Shown: positions 44,801 through 52,116 of the stretch, piece after piece | How the letters are laid out: the number at the start of each line of letters is the position of its first letter | Position numbering within the stretch: the first letter of the stretch is position 1 | DNA from: Asterias rubens | Lineage: Eukaryota > Echinodermata > Asteroidea > Forcipulatida > Asteriidae | Assembly: GCF_902459465.1 (NCBI RefSeq) | Contig: NC_047068.1 | Span: 11,594,001-11,658,000, forward strand | DNA length: 64,000 nt | Reading direction: 5' to 3' | Position numbers and translations under genes: made by a program | The notes under the pieces: model-generated | What the model was told of the DNA's origin: nothing | Seen by the model: the letters and a program-made list of their open reading frames with translations, nothing else | Database searches by the model: none

Positions 44801-46311
44801 AGGTTTGAATGAAACTGTAGAAATAATATCAAGTGTCATTTCAGTATTAGTTATTCTGAAAACTGTTTGTATGTGAACAGATAACTTTGGTGGCACGGTT
44901 GGCTTGTGCGTAAAGCGCTCGCCTCTCACCAAGGTGACCCCGGTTCGATTCCCGGTTGGGGCCATATGTGAGTTGAGTTGTGCGCTGGTTCTCTGCTGTG
45001 CCACGAGGGTTTTCCAGACTATCCGGTTTTCCTCCCTCAGGAAAAAATCAAACACTTTCGATCTTGACTGTGCTCCGTGGTCATAATGGGTTGATGTGGC
45101 TGGCAGCTGAATGCGCCCTTGCATGCCTGCTTCTCGAACACGTTTTAGCCGCGTCCTTCGCAATTCAGCTCTTAGCTGCGAGTAAGGATGATTAGCCCCC
45201 CAAATTATTATTATTATTATAAAACGACAACTCACAAACAAATTTAATATTTTCAATTTCAAAACGTGTAAAGAGCAGTTTTAATCTCGATTTTCCCAAC
45301 AGAGAACAGCCAAACAAGTGCACGGCCCTCCACGCTGCCTTTCTGATCTGTAAAGGTGGTGTACAGCCCATCGATGTCGTCACTATCGTCACCCCAATCC
45401 GCCGTATCTATTCCTTTCTTGCTATCACTTGGGGAATCATAGCTGATATTGATATCGAGAGTGAGCGCTTTCGTTGGATGGGGAAGCCTCGCTTCACGGT
45501 AGGTGTCGTTATACGCATCTTAAATATGCGACGATACCGTGGAAGCATCTCCTTCCTGCCTGTCGAGAACCCGGAAGCTTATGAACATCTTACAGAACCG
45601 AAATCCAGTAAAGACGCTAAGAGTAAGAGCAACCAGCAGTCTTTGTCTCGTCCACATAGCACGGTAGATACATCCTTGGCAGGCGTTGATAACCCCAGAC
45701 CAAACATGCACCGAGGTTGCGTATCCTTACATGACAATCTCTCAGATGCTGGAAGAAACTCTGGCTTAAACTTCTCCGAGGAGTTTATCAGAGACGAGTC
45801 GGACAGCGACATTATAATCCAAGACGAAGTATCGCCTCCACAGACCAATGGTAGTCTGTTCAACCACCATGTTGCTAATTCAAGTAACCAAGCAAACCCC
45901 ATACCATCTGTACTACCACCTAGAGTTTCTGACCCTCTCCCGTCTGGCTGGGTCACAGTCGAAGGAGATTTCGTCGGCATCCTCATCACGTACCTCTCTC
46001 ATATTGGCGAGGATGTCAACGTATGGCCAGATAGAAAGTTCGACGAGGGCGTCATCAGCATTCAGTATATAAATTTCCCGACCTCACGACGGAACATGGT
46101 TGAGTTCGTTGACGCTATACAAACTGGGAAACACCTAGCAGCACCATACCTTAAGTCAAAGTTTGTGAAGGCGTTCCGTATGGAACCCCAAACCGAGCCT
46201 GGTATTATCACTGTTGATGGTGAGCAGATGGAGTATGGGCCAGTCCAAGGGGAAGTTCTACCATACAAGGCTAATATCATACTACCTACTCACATCATGG
46301 ACTCTGCATAA
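20346..46311 (+). CDS. SPHK: Sphingosine kinase, SphK2-like, five coding exons, 619 aa
   Basis: Coding exons 20346-20835, 37323-37472, 41382-41476, 43672-43787 and 45303-46311 join in phase (1,1,0,2) into 1860 nt with a TAA stop. The enzyme phosphorylates sphingosine with ATP to give sphingosine-1-phosphate. Visible conserved blocks are LLVLINPASGRRKGK (aa 176-190, nucleotide-binding loop), VVVAGDGLVYEVLNG (235-249, the family GDG motif), VPIGIIPAGSGNAL (262-275), the lipid-site block TWGIIADIDIESERFR (326-341) and ITVDGEQMEYGP near 586-597. The extended N-terminus (aa 1-163) and the poorly conserved Ser/Pro/Asn-rich insert (about 374-495) before LPSGWVTVEGDFV match the layout of SphK2 better than the shorter SphK1. 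No signal peptide or membrane span is seen. Intron 1 is 16.5 kb. Confidence 0.93.
21177..21630. repeat. Inverted-repeat element with ACAACTCGAC subrepeats and telomere-like core
   Basis: The left arm has CGGACAACTCGAC-type repeats (21195-21290). The right arm has their complements, GTCGAGTTGTC and three spaced GGTCCGAACGGTTGAGC units (21470-21615). The outer ends CTGGAAGGGAAG and CCCTGGAAGAT are not a clean match. The centre has GGGTTAGGGTTAGGGTTAGG (about 21387-21408). A 31-bp near-perfect palindrome lies at 21277-21307. Confidence 0.7.
21711..21929. repeat. MITE-B, truncated at the left
   Basis: Begins inside the element (AACATTAAAACAATATCAAT) and runs to the intact right end GTGTCCAATGGCTTTAA. 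Confidence 0.7.
22584..22838. repeat. TIR element I (GGGTGCGCTCG ends)
   Basis: GGGTGCGCTCGTTTAGCCTC at one end and GGGAAGCTAATGGAATGCACCC at the other. The interior is CG-rich (GGTCGACCCCCAGTC, GGGTCACTTGGG). A second copy is at 25951. The CDS-like frames here are on both strands and are repeat-derived. Confidence 0.65.
23311..23694. repeat. MITE-A copy
   Basis: TTAAAGGCGGTGGACACTATTGG to AATAGTGTCCTCTGCCTCTAA, with the full internal palindrome GATTTCGAGACCTCA / TGAGGTCTCGAAATC. Confidence 0.8.
24000..24290. repeat. Fold-back repeat E, degenerate
   Basis: TTTCCTTTTACTTTGCGAAC, AACATCTTTCTATACAT and CATAGACCAACTCGCCCGAT match the complete copies at 38021 and 43145. The terminal GGCAACGTGTT is lost. 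Confidence 0.5.
24971..25340. repeat. MITE-A copy
   Basis: TTAAAGCAATGGACACTATTGG to AAAGTGTCCACTGCCTTTAA. An 84-codon minus frame across it is a MITE translation. Confidence 0.8.
25492..25844. repeat. MITE-A copy, CTAGCTAG subfamily
   Basis: TAAAGGGAAGGTACACTATTGG to ACCAAACGTGTACCTTCCCTATAA, with the central palindrome AAAAGACTTCTAGCTAGAAG and its inverse. Confidence 0.75.
25951..26158. repeat. TIR element I, second copy
   Basis: GGGTGCGTTCGATAAGCTTC to GGGAAGCTAAACGAACGCGCCC. The ends pair over about 25 bp, including CCCTGGGTC(G/T)ACCC, more cleanly than in the 22584 copy. Confidence 0.7.
26216..26589. repeat. MITE-A copy
   Basis: TTAGAGGCAGTGGACACTATTGG to AATAGTGTCCACTGCCTTTAA, in inverted orientation relative to the copy at 24971. 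Confidence 0.8.
29095..29450. repeat. MITE-A copy
   Basis: TTAAAGACACTGGACACTATTGG to AATCGTGTCCTCTACCTTTAA; internal FETSNSKPEVSKSN-type frame as in other copies. Confidence 0.78.
29690..30134 (+). mobile_element. Probable 3' end of a non-LTR retrotransposon
   Basis: A T-rich, coding-free 3' UTR-like stretch ends TTGTACCTTGTATTGGTCGA and then an AATAAT microsatellite (30110-30134). This layout is typical of 5'-truncated LINE copies. No reverse transcriptase remains, so the call is tentative. The 123-codon frame is an accident of composition. Confidence 0.35.
30240..30457. repeat. MITE-A, right half only
   Basis: Begins at the palindrome AAGACTTCTAGCTAGAAGTC and runs to AATAGTGTACCTTCCCTTTAA. 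The left half is absent. Confidence 0.7.
30623..30989. repeat. TTAA-flanked fold-back element D
   Basis: TTAAAGGATTTGGGTACTTT at one end and AAGTACATAGCCCTTTAA at the other. The two halves are imperfect inverted repeats over much of their length, turning at about 30800 (AACAATGTCACGAAATTACG). Confidence 0.7.
31597..31993. repeat. MITE-A copy
   Basis: TTAAAGATACTGGACACTATTGG to GATAGTGTCCACTGCCTTTA. Carries an 83-codon repeat-derived frame. Confidence 0.78.
32470..32640. repeat. Dispersed repeat G (GCCTCCATGCCCC type)
   Basis: GGGCAAAGGCACCAAGGCAA, GAAATTGTAAATTTCTACG and GGGGGCATGGAGGCAATCGC recur at 42045, 42870 and 48590, in either orientation. Confidence 0.6.
33165..33432. repeat. MITE-A, left part
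   Basis: TTAAAGGCACTGAACACTAT through GCAACAAGGGTGTTTTTTTC. The right end decays near 33430, followed by an 18-A run at 33571-33588. Confidence 0.65.
33700..34063. repeat. MITE-A copy
   Basis: TTAAAGACACTGGACAGTATTAG to CTAGTGTCCACTGCCTATTAA, with part of the central palindrome deleted. Confidence 0.75.
34942..35166. repeat. Fold-back repeat C1
   Basis: CAGGGCCCAATTTCATGGCA to GCGCTATGAAAGTGGGCCCTG; the interior GCCGATTTTGTGC and AATGCAAATCCATGG are shared with the 993 copy. Confidence 0.7.
35497..35662. repeat. Fold-back repeat F
   Basis: TTTCACGAAATGCTAGGATG to GTTTGATGAACATGACGGC, with CCGTCCTAACTTAAGATGGG and CTAAGATTAATCTTAAGTTA in opposing order. Confidence 0.55.
36475..37220. repeat. 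Duplicated segment bracketing a MITE-A just upstream of kinase exon 2
   Basis: Repeat H plus its flank (36475-36660: AGGCCTGGAATTACA... AAAAAGTGTACCTATAATTG... TTTTGTTAAAG) recurs at 37041-37220 in the same order and orientation. Between them lies a MITE-A (36661-37036, GACAGTGGACACTATTGG to GTCCACTGCCTTTAA). Confidence 0.75.
37323..37472 (+). CDS. SPHK: Sphingosine kinase exon 2 (ATP-binding loop)
   Basis: 150 nt after a long T-rich tract ending TTCCAG, with donor ACAG|GTAAAC. It carries PRKLLVLINPASGRRKGK, the first conserved diacylglycerol/sphingosine-kinase-type nucleotide-binding motif. A MITE flanked by a duplicated segment lies within 300 bp upstream. Confidence 0.93.
38021..38366. 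repeat. Fold-back repeat E (GTTGCCTTGGATCGG ends)
   Basis: AACACGTTGCCTTGGATCGG and the complementary CCGATCCATGAGGCAATGTT are inverted ends. The arms pair through CGAGTTGGTCTTTGAAAAGC and TGCGTGGTTTTCCTTTTAC. The surrounding 37473-38020 and 38367-39807 hold no recognised feature. Confidence 0.75.
39808..40171. repeat. MITE-A copy
   Basis: TTAAAGGCAGTGGACACTATTGG to AATAATGTCCAGTGTCTTTAA, with a complete central palindrome. Confidence 0.8.
40225..40590. repeat. MITE-A, divergent copy
   Basis: TAAACCTTTGGTAATAAATAG to CAAAAGCATACCCTGCCTTTAA. Interior motifs (GAGAGCTTTTGATATTATAC, GAGGTAATTTCGG) are recognisable but worn. Confidence 0.6.
40838..41290. repeat. MITE-A copy (CTAGCTAG subfamily) plus SINE tail fragment
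   Basis: AAAGGGAAGGTACACGTTTTG with the CTAGCTAG palindrome near 41030, to GAGTAATTACCAAAGATACT about 41190. It is followed by ACACATCAGTGTATGGGTAAA, shared in inverse with the SINE at 63410. Confidence 0.65.
41382..41476 (+). CDS. SPHK: Sphingosine kinase exon 3 (GDG motif)
   Basis: 95 nt from acceptor CACAG to donor GAG|GTAAGT. It encodes KQFQAMEIAATLDPNEWQG followed by IVVVAGDGLVYE. The usual SGDG reads AGDG here; the catalytic Asp-Gly is intact. Confidence 0.93.
41558..41758. repeat. Fold-back repeat C2
   Basis: TCCAATTTCATAAAGCTGTT to GCTTTATGAAATTGGGCTC, enclosing AAAAATTCTGCTC and GTGGTACCAGTCAC. Confidence 0.65.
42045..42245. repeat. Dispersed repeat G
   Basis: GATACTTCACGGAGGCAATG, CGATTGCCTCCATGCCCCAT, GTAGAAATTTACAATTTTCT and a closing CACAGGCCTACC. 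The 66-codon frame is repeat-derived. Confidence 0.6.
42870..43025. repeat. Dispersed repeat G
   Basis: CAAGGCAACGAAGGTGATTG, CTCCACGCCCCCCATGG, GAGAAATTGCCTTGGTGCCC; lies directly before a repeat E copy. Confidence 0.55.
43145..43500. repeat. Fold-back repeat E, near-complete
   Basis: AAAGGAACATGTTGCCTTGG to CCAAGGCAACGTGTTCCTTT. Turns around GAGTCTAAAATTTGACTCCC near 43320-43340, itself a short palindrome. Confidence 0.8.
43672..43787 (+). CDS. SPHK: Sphingosine kinase exon 4
   Basis: 116 nt from acceptor TGTGCAG to donor GTAAGA. It encodes VLNGMMKHQDPQSVLKVPIG and IIPAGSGNALFAAVISKLG, the conserved PxGSGNAL block. It leaves two bases, completed by the first base of exon 5. Confidence 0.93.
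43788..44886 (+). other. First part of sphingosine kinase intron 4
   Basis: A short direct repeat, CATGCAACCCTTGCATGG, occurs twice near 44610-44645, followed by a C tract. A 72-codon frame (43824-44042) has no recognisable domain. Confidence 0.4.
44887..45222 (+). repeat. tRNA-derived SINE with ATT tail
   Basis: Head TGGCACGGTTGGCTTGTGCG with canonical box B GGTTCGATTCC (44942-44952). The body has GGTTTTCCAGACTATCCGG and TTTTCCTCCCTCAGG, and the tail is an ATT microsatellite (45200-45222). The head has no matching acceptor stem, so it is not a tRNA gene. The 158-codon minus frame across it is repeat-derived. Confidence 0.7.
45303..46311 (+). CDS. SPHK: Sphingosine kinase exon 5 (C-terminal half)
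   Basis: 1009 nt from acceptor CCCAACAG to the TAA at 46309-46311. It holds the lipid-site block WGIIADIDIESERFRWMG, then MRRYRGSISFLPV. A variable insert of about 120 residues rich in Ser, Asn and Asp follows, then the conserved end from LPSGWVTVEGDF to TVDGEQMEYGPVQ. Having the whole C-terminal half in one exon is common in this family. The tRNA-derived SINE at 44887-45222 ends about 80 bp before the acceptor. Confidence 0.93.
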
Positions 46312-46384
46312 CGGACTTTCTAATATTATGCAGTATCTGCATTTTGATATTAATGCCTATTTGTTTGGCAGAGTTCCTCCCGTC

Positions 46385-46560
46385 AATTTCACCCAACTCT
46401 TCCTAACTTAGGATTAATCTTGGGACTTAGGACAAGTCCCAGCCTTGCACTGTAACACGTAAACCTAAAGATTATTCCCAAGTTTGATAGGACTAGTTAC
46501 TCGTCCTAACTCAAGATAGGATAAATCCTAGCGTTTCTTGAAGTCGCCTGCAGCTGAGTT
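46385..46560. repeat. Fold-back repeat F
   Basis: CTCTTCCTAACTTAGGATTA to CTAGCGTTTCTTGAAGTCGC, with GACTAGTTACTCGTCCTAAC. It starts about 75 bp after the kinase stop codon. A C1-like fragment follows at about 46645-46950. Confidence 0.55.
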
Positions 46561-46964
46561 AAAAACATCCTCTACCAAAGTTGATGAAACGTTGTCAAAG
46601 TGACTGGATTATTAACATGGTCAGGTTGGCTCAGTAAGTCCAATTTCATGGCATAAACTGAAGCAGAAATAATTGTGCAAAATGGACGTGAAAGCGTTAT
46701 TCAGGGGGCCAGGAATCTTTGCTTGTGAGCATGTGGATGTTCGTGTAACCAAGCATTCTTAGCTTACACAGCTAGCTTATTATGGTGCCAGTTTCTGCAC
46801 TAGCTGTGTATCAGTGTAGAATGCCGAGTAGGGTGGAGTGTGCGCACAAGCTCACTTGTGAAATACGCTTGACGTAAGCTCAGAATACCCTGCTTTTGTA
46901 AGCGCTGATTCCTTGCTTACGGTAAGCAGAGCAATGGAATGGACCCCTGCTCAGATCCAGCTGG

Positions 46965-47495
46965 GCCCAGTTACATAAAATGAAATAATGCTTACCAGAA
47001 TAATGTTACCAGCCAAAATACCATTCCTATGTACAATTTATGGCTGGTATCCTGCTGGTTTTTGTTAAGCAGAAAATAAGCTGCTTAAAGGCAGTGGACA
47101 CTATTGGTAATTACTCAAAATAACTATTAGCATAAAGCCTTACTTGGTAATGAGTAATGGGGAGAGGCTGGTAGTATAAAACATTGTTAGAAACGGCTCC
47201 CTCTGAAGTGACGTAGTTTTCGAGAAAGAAGTAATTTTTCACTTATTTGATTTCGAGACCTCAAGTTTAGAATTTTAGGTCTCAAAATCAAGCATCTGAA
47301 AGCATACAACTTTGTGTCACCAGGGTGTTTTTTCTTTCATTTATATCTCGCAACTTCGATGACCAATTAAGCTCAAATTTTCACAGGTTTGTTATTTTAT
47401 GCATAATATGTTGAGATACACCAAGTGAAAAGACTTGTCTTTGACAATTACCAATAGTGTCCACTGTCTTTAAGCAGTTGTATGAAATTGGGCCA
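46965..47495. repeat. Fold-back C2 with a MITE-A nested inside it
   Basis: C2 begins CTGGGCCCAGTTACATAAAA and continues ACCAGCCAAAATACCATTC and GGTATCCTGCTGG up to AAATAAGCTGC. MITE-A (47086-47473) follows, and then the C2 end GCAGTTGTATGAAATTGGGCC resumes. Confidence 0.8.
47086..47473. repeat. MITE-A flanked by TTAA target duplications
   Basis: TTAA then AGGCAGTGGACACTATTGG at the left, AATAGTGTCCACTGTCT then TTAA at the right. Removing the element and one TTAA restores an uninterrupted C2 repeat. Confidence 0.85.
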
Positions 47496-47597
47496 TGTGC
47501 CCTTGTTCAATGTAATTGTGCCCATTAAAATGATTTGCCTTATACGGGATGCAGATAAAACAGAATTATGTGGTGAGCAACTATAGAGTCATGTCCC

Positions 47598-47732
47598 GGG
47601 CCCAATTTCATAGAGCTGCTAAGCACAAAAATTTGCTTAGCATGAAATTTGGTTGATAACCCTGTTTTTATCAAGGCAAAAATTTCATGCTAAGCAAATT
47701 TTTGTGCTTAGCAGCTCTATGAAATTGGGCCC
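47598..47732. repeat. 135-bp hairpin (minimal GGGCCCAATTTCAT fold-back)
   Basis: Arms of about 53 bp are exact complements, beginning GGGCCCAATTTCATAGAGCT and ending AGCTCTATGAAATTGGGCCC, around a loop of about 29 bp (TTGATAACCCTGTTTTTATC). Confidence 0.88.
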
Positions 47733-48229
47733 AGTTGTATAACCAAGTTTAGGAGTCAGAAAAGATGGCTGCCCCCAGCTGATGGTGTGTAACCCAAAGC
47801 CTTTCAAATTAAAGAGTTAAATTGTTTTTTGTGTGTAGAAATTCAAGTATTTGTTTGTACGACTTGTGCAACTTACAAATGTAGCCCTCCCAAAAAACAA
47901 AATACATATATATAATACTAATAGTAATCATACGTGTGGGTGCATGTGCTATACGTCATGTATGCACAAAAATGTGCATTACGTTACAATATGCTTGATA
48001 ATGAAGGACGTTTTGCAAGTGTCTACATGAATTAATGAGTGTTATAAATGGCTGAAATTGTACTGTACAACTATACACATTCCTCATCACACTTTACCAA
48101 CTAAAATTCACCAAACTGAATATTTGTAAATAAAAAAGAAATTACTTTTTGTTATGTTTTGTATTTTAGTTAAAAGAGACTTTTTTGGGGTTGTTAGTTA
48201 CTGGCTAAAGTTACTCTGAAAGCTCAAGT

Positions 48230-48402
48230 TATAGAGCAGAACATATTGCTTAACAATTTTCTGCTAAGTAGACATGAGCAAGGTTACCAATCACAAATTG
48301 TACATGTGGCATAGTAGTTTGGCTGGTAGGCTTATTCTGGTAAGCATAATATTGTTAAGCTTAGCGATTCTTGCTTGTGCTTAGCAGCTCTATGACATTG
48401 GG
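48230..48402. repeat. Fold-back repeat C2
   Basis: GAGCAGAACATATTGCTTAA to GCTTAGCAGCTCTATGACAT; GACATGAGCAAGGTTACC and TTTGGCTGGTA match other copies. Confidence 0.6.
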
Positions 48403-48589
48403 CTCAAGTGCCTGCATAATGGGCCAATGTCTTTATTCAACAATCACTGAATTAACTAGCACTTCACCAAACACACATTTTTCTGTGGGGCAAATTTAAT
48501 GAGTAAAATAAGTACTGAAAGTTTTCAATATTTTGAAACAAATTATTTAAAAAAAATCAGTTTGAATAGAGCCTTATTCAATGATGGTA

Positions 48590-48715
48590 TCAGTCGTAAT
48601 ACTTCACTGGGGCAACAGATGACCCCATGCCCCTCGAGTCTTTGCCTTGGTGCCCCATGAAATATTTCAGTAGAAAGTACAAGTGCCCTCATTCAGGGGC
48701 AAATTGCCAGGCCTT
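48590..48715. repeat. Dispersed repeat G, short copy
   Basis: CGTAATACTTCACTGGGGCA, CCATGCCCCTCGAGTC, CAGTAGAAAGTACAAGTGCC. Confidence 0.5.
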
Positions 48716-49536
48716 GATTTATAGACTATCGCTTACGATTTCAAAATACTTGGTGTAATTTTTTAGTTTATGTTTTTTTTTGTACGAGTAGGAAAAGAGT
48801 AAAGAATATTAATTTCAAAGAGAGTGATATTTGTATAAATATGAAAGAATTGTACCCATTCAGTTTGTTTGGTTGGGTACATTTTGTAATTTACTATCTG
48901 TATAAATCCGTATTATGCAAGCAGTTACGTATAAATACTTATAGTAGGATTGATATAGTGAAACAAAAAGATTATATTTGCACTTCATAGAGACGCTTTT
49001 TTGACCTGTCAAGGTTTTTGTGATTATTTTGACCTTGGTTTCAACCTCTATGCATTTGATAATTTAATGCGAGGTTCAGATTTACCCGTCAGTAAATTAA
49101 AATATTGGGTAATTAAATATGATTGTGTATTCAATACAATGGATTCAGGGTTGAATATATAACCAAGTGGAAACAAAATGGCATCAATCTGCCAGTTTTA
49201 CAGAGCGCAAAAAAATTTGCTTAGCTGAAACAGGTTCCCCTACAAATGTTTGCTATAGTGGATACTATTCGAAATAAACTCTGCTTAGCAGATCTATGGC
49301 ATTTGGCCGTTGATCGTAAAATGTTCATTCCATGTGGTCAGAGAAGGAAAGATAAAAAAGCGTCTACATTTTTTATTACAAAGTACAGCTGAATTTGATA
49401 ACCACTGAGTGAAATTGATTCTTTTTGTTTAATAATCTTAGAATCTGATATGGATGGGTGAAAAACCTATATTTGTGGACGTATATTTATTTTGTATTAA
49501 ATTGCAGTAAAAGTGAACTTGTGTTTTTCTTCGTAA

Positions 49537-49567
<31 letters not shown>

Positions 49568-49849
49568 CTCTCTCTCAAAGACAAGATTTATAAGTGTGAT
49601 TTTGATTGATATTTAGATTTTGGAAACACAAAGTCTATACGTTAACAGGTGCATTAGTTTTGAATTATTCAAAAATAAATCAAAATATTCAGATAATTTT
49701 TTAGATAATATATTTGTAATATGCAGTCATGTATTGGCATATGGTTGGGTTTGCCAGATTAAGTGAGCTTTCAGATTGAAACGAACAATTTTCCCAGAAA
49801 GTAGCATTCCTATACTTATGTATAATGTACCACTTGGTTAAGACCAGTG
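48716..49849. other. Intergenic, AT-rich
   Basis: Contains a T run of about 27 (49541-49567) followed by CTCTCTCTC, and a worn C2-like piece near 49185-49310. No gene is supported. Confidence 0.4.
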
Positions 49850-50094
49850 CCAAATTTCATAGAGCTGCTTAACGGCTGATTTTGTGCTTACTGCACGATT
49901 TCCATTTCATAGCGCTGCTTACCAAAAAGGCATGCTAACCTTTTCAATGCTTACTGCATGAACATTATGACGTTAAATACAAATCCATGGTGAGCGTGTA
50001 AATGCCTGCCTTGATTTCTTAATAACCTGTGAAATACATATTAAGCCTTAGCAAATCATGCTTACCATTCAGCAGCTCTACGAAATTGGGCCCT
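49850..50094. repeat. Fold-back repeat C1
   Basis: CCAAATTTCATAGAGCTGCT to AGCTCTACGAAATTGGGCCC; interior GCTGATTTTGTGC and AATACAAATCCATGG. Confidence 0.65.
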
Positions 50095-50950
50095 GAACTT
50101 GTTCCAACAAATAATTGATTTAACAAGCTGATGATGCTGAAGTATTATTTCCTTTAGAAAAGCTGGCTCAGTAAAGATATTTTATAAAGAGTTTTTGGAA
50201 CTACTGAATGCTGAATCTTAACCTGAAACTTGTATTGTATTTTGAGCTAAATGCAGATACTCTAACCAAAACTGTGCATGTGTGTGACTGCAGATAAGTA
50301 CAAAACTAATAGTCATTATTAATTGGAATGGGGCAATCAAGTAAAGTAATTGTTATTGGAAAATTATAAAGAAAGAACCTAAAGCCTTTATACACTTTTA
50401 GTTATTCTTTGAAACGGTACTGAGAAGGACCAAATAAGTTCTAAGCTTATAAATTATCATAGAATTGATTTAATAGAAGAAACGTTTCTAAGTTTTGTTT
50501 GCCATTAAGCAAAGAAAGAAAATTGTTATGACATAAATACTAATTTATGACAAAAATACTACTATAGAATTTGTTGATAATTACAAGAAGTGTACACAAG
50601 CTTTAAATAACATGCAATGCGGCTCACAGATTGATAAGTGTGAATGTCGGCTAACGGTGTATGATGATAAAATACCAATTTGAATATTGATGATAAAATA
50701 CCAATTTGAATATTCATGATTATGGTAATTATCTGATGCTAGTTATAACTAAAAGGCGCTGTAATTGAATGATTGTGGTATGTGTAGTAAAATGGAGTGC
50801 AAATGATAAGCTCAATTAAAAATTCTGCTGAAGCAAGCTAATAGTAAAGTCTTGTTGTCCGTATATAAGTCCTTTTCTATAATGAACTCAACTAAACATC
50901 TAGTTTGATTAGCATTGAATGTCTATGCCTCACAATCAGAACCTCGTATT
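50095..50950. other. Intergenic, no gene recognised
   Basis: AT-rich with a small direct repeat, GATAAAATACCAATTTGAAT, twice near 50667-50715. Confidence 0.4.
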
Positions 50951-50956
50951 GTCCAG

Positions 50957-51410
50957 GTTTTTGTTTGTACTTTTGGCACCAGCTCCCATTAGTTTTGTAC
51001 ACGCTCTCAAACTGGGGACCTTTAACCAACTGTGGACTGTTAATCAACTGTGGACCTTTACCCAACTGTGGACTATGACCCAACTGTGGACTGTTACCCA
51101 ACTGTGGACCTTTACCCAACTGTGGACCTTGACCCAACTGTGGACCGTTACCCAACTGTGGACCTTTACCCAATTGGGGACCCCAATGTTGTTCTCTTTT
51201 GTTATAGGTCCCTGGCTTGAAAGTGTATACCGAACCACACCGTTCCATACTTTTTTATTTAAACACCTGCAATGGGGACCTCTTATTGTCACTGTTTTGT
51301 TTGTAATTTAACTTTTTGATAACAGCTCCCATTGGTTTTGTACACACCTTCCAACTAGGAAGCCTATTTCCCTCTTTTGTTATAGGTACCCGGTTTGGTG
51401 AATACCCAGG
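50957..51410. repeat. Tandem duplicated segment, one copy carrying an 18-bp array
   Basis: AGCTCCCATTAGTTTTGTAC and TCTTTTGTTATAGGTCCCTGG (50980-51215) recur as AGCTCCCATTGGTTTTGTAC and TCTTTTGTTATAGGTACCCGG (51327-51395). The first copy is expanded by about nine 18-bp units, CCCAACTGTGGACCTTTA, at 51009-51180. Confidence 0.75.
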
Positions 51411-51514
51411 CACTCACACATGTTTCTTTCAAAGAAAAACTGAAAGAAGTTTATTGTTTTTCATATTATTTTCTCGTATTAGTCATAATTGGATCTTGTA
51501 CAGGGTGACTTTGA

Positions 51515-51695
51515 CCAGGGCCCGATTTCATGGAAAACATTCCTTGAGAATGTTCTGCTTAGCAGAAATGAGCAGGATACCAGTCAGAAATTGTACATGT
51601 GACAAGGCAGTTTGGCTGGTAACCTTTAATATTTTGGTAAACACAAGTTTGTTATGCTAATCTACTTTGCAGCTCAATGAAATTGGGCCCAGAAA
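51515..51695. repeat. Fold-back repeat C2
   Basis: CAGGGCCCGATTTCATGGAA to AGCTCAATGAAATTGGGCCC; GAGCAGGATACCAGTCAG and CAGTTTGGCTGGTAACC are present. Confidence 0.65.
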
Positions 51696-52053
51696 TATGG
51701 GCTTGTCTTGGCAGATGTTAATAGTTATCGAAAAACTGATCAAAGGTAACATAATTATGAATAATATCTTAAATAATTACTCCCTTAATACTTTTAGATT
51801 ATAACATTGAAAGAGACTGTCAACTAAAAGAACAAAATGAGTAGTCTATAACAATTCTCACATCTAGCACAAACAAGAACAAATGAAACGTCTCAAATTT
51901 CTGTTTTCCTAAGGTTCCAGTTCAAGTCATTTGTACATCTACATCTACACTGGTACTCGGCAAAGTTCACTTCTGAATGTAAAAGCTGATGAGGTGAAGA
52001 CTAGGTGTACACTATGTAGACATGTACAGTCAATACTTTAGTCCAAAGTTTCA

Positions 52054-52059
52054 TTTATT
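52054..52059 (-). terminator. Polyadenylation signal AATAAA of the fibrinogen-domain gene
   Basis: Plus-strand TTTATT 58 bp past the stop codon, which reads AATAAA in the gene's direction. It implies a short 3' UTR ending near 52035. Confidence 0.5.
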
Positions 52060-52116
52060 TGGTCTTCATCAGTAAGAATCGCAGTCTTACCAAAGCATGC
52101 TGCAGTAATGAAACAA

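Larger units (their letters stand above)
46312..48134 (+). other. Possible 3' UTR of the sphingosine kinase gene
   Basis: The first AATAAA on the plus strand after the stop that I found is at 48129-48134. The stretch before it is made of repeats: a tcctaacttagga element, a C1 fragment, a C2 fold-back with a nested MITE-A, and a 135-bp hairpin. The true transcript end is unknown. Confidence 0.2.

Noticed and set aside
44887-44965. tRNA gene
   Set aside because: Box A and box B are present, but the ends do not form an acceptor stem and an ATT-tailed SINE body follows.
45579-45989. 136-codon minus-strand frame
   Set aside because: It is the antisense shadow of sphingosine kinase exon 5.
50892-51311. 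Overlapping sense and antisense coding frames of 118 and 130 codons
   Set aside because: Both come from an 18-bp array, and the duplicated neighbour copy lacks the array.
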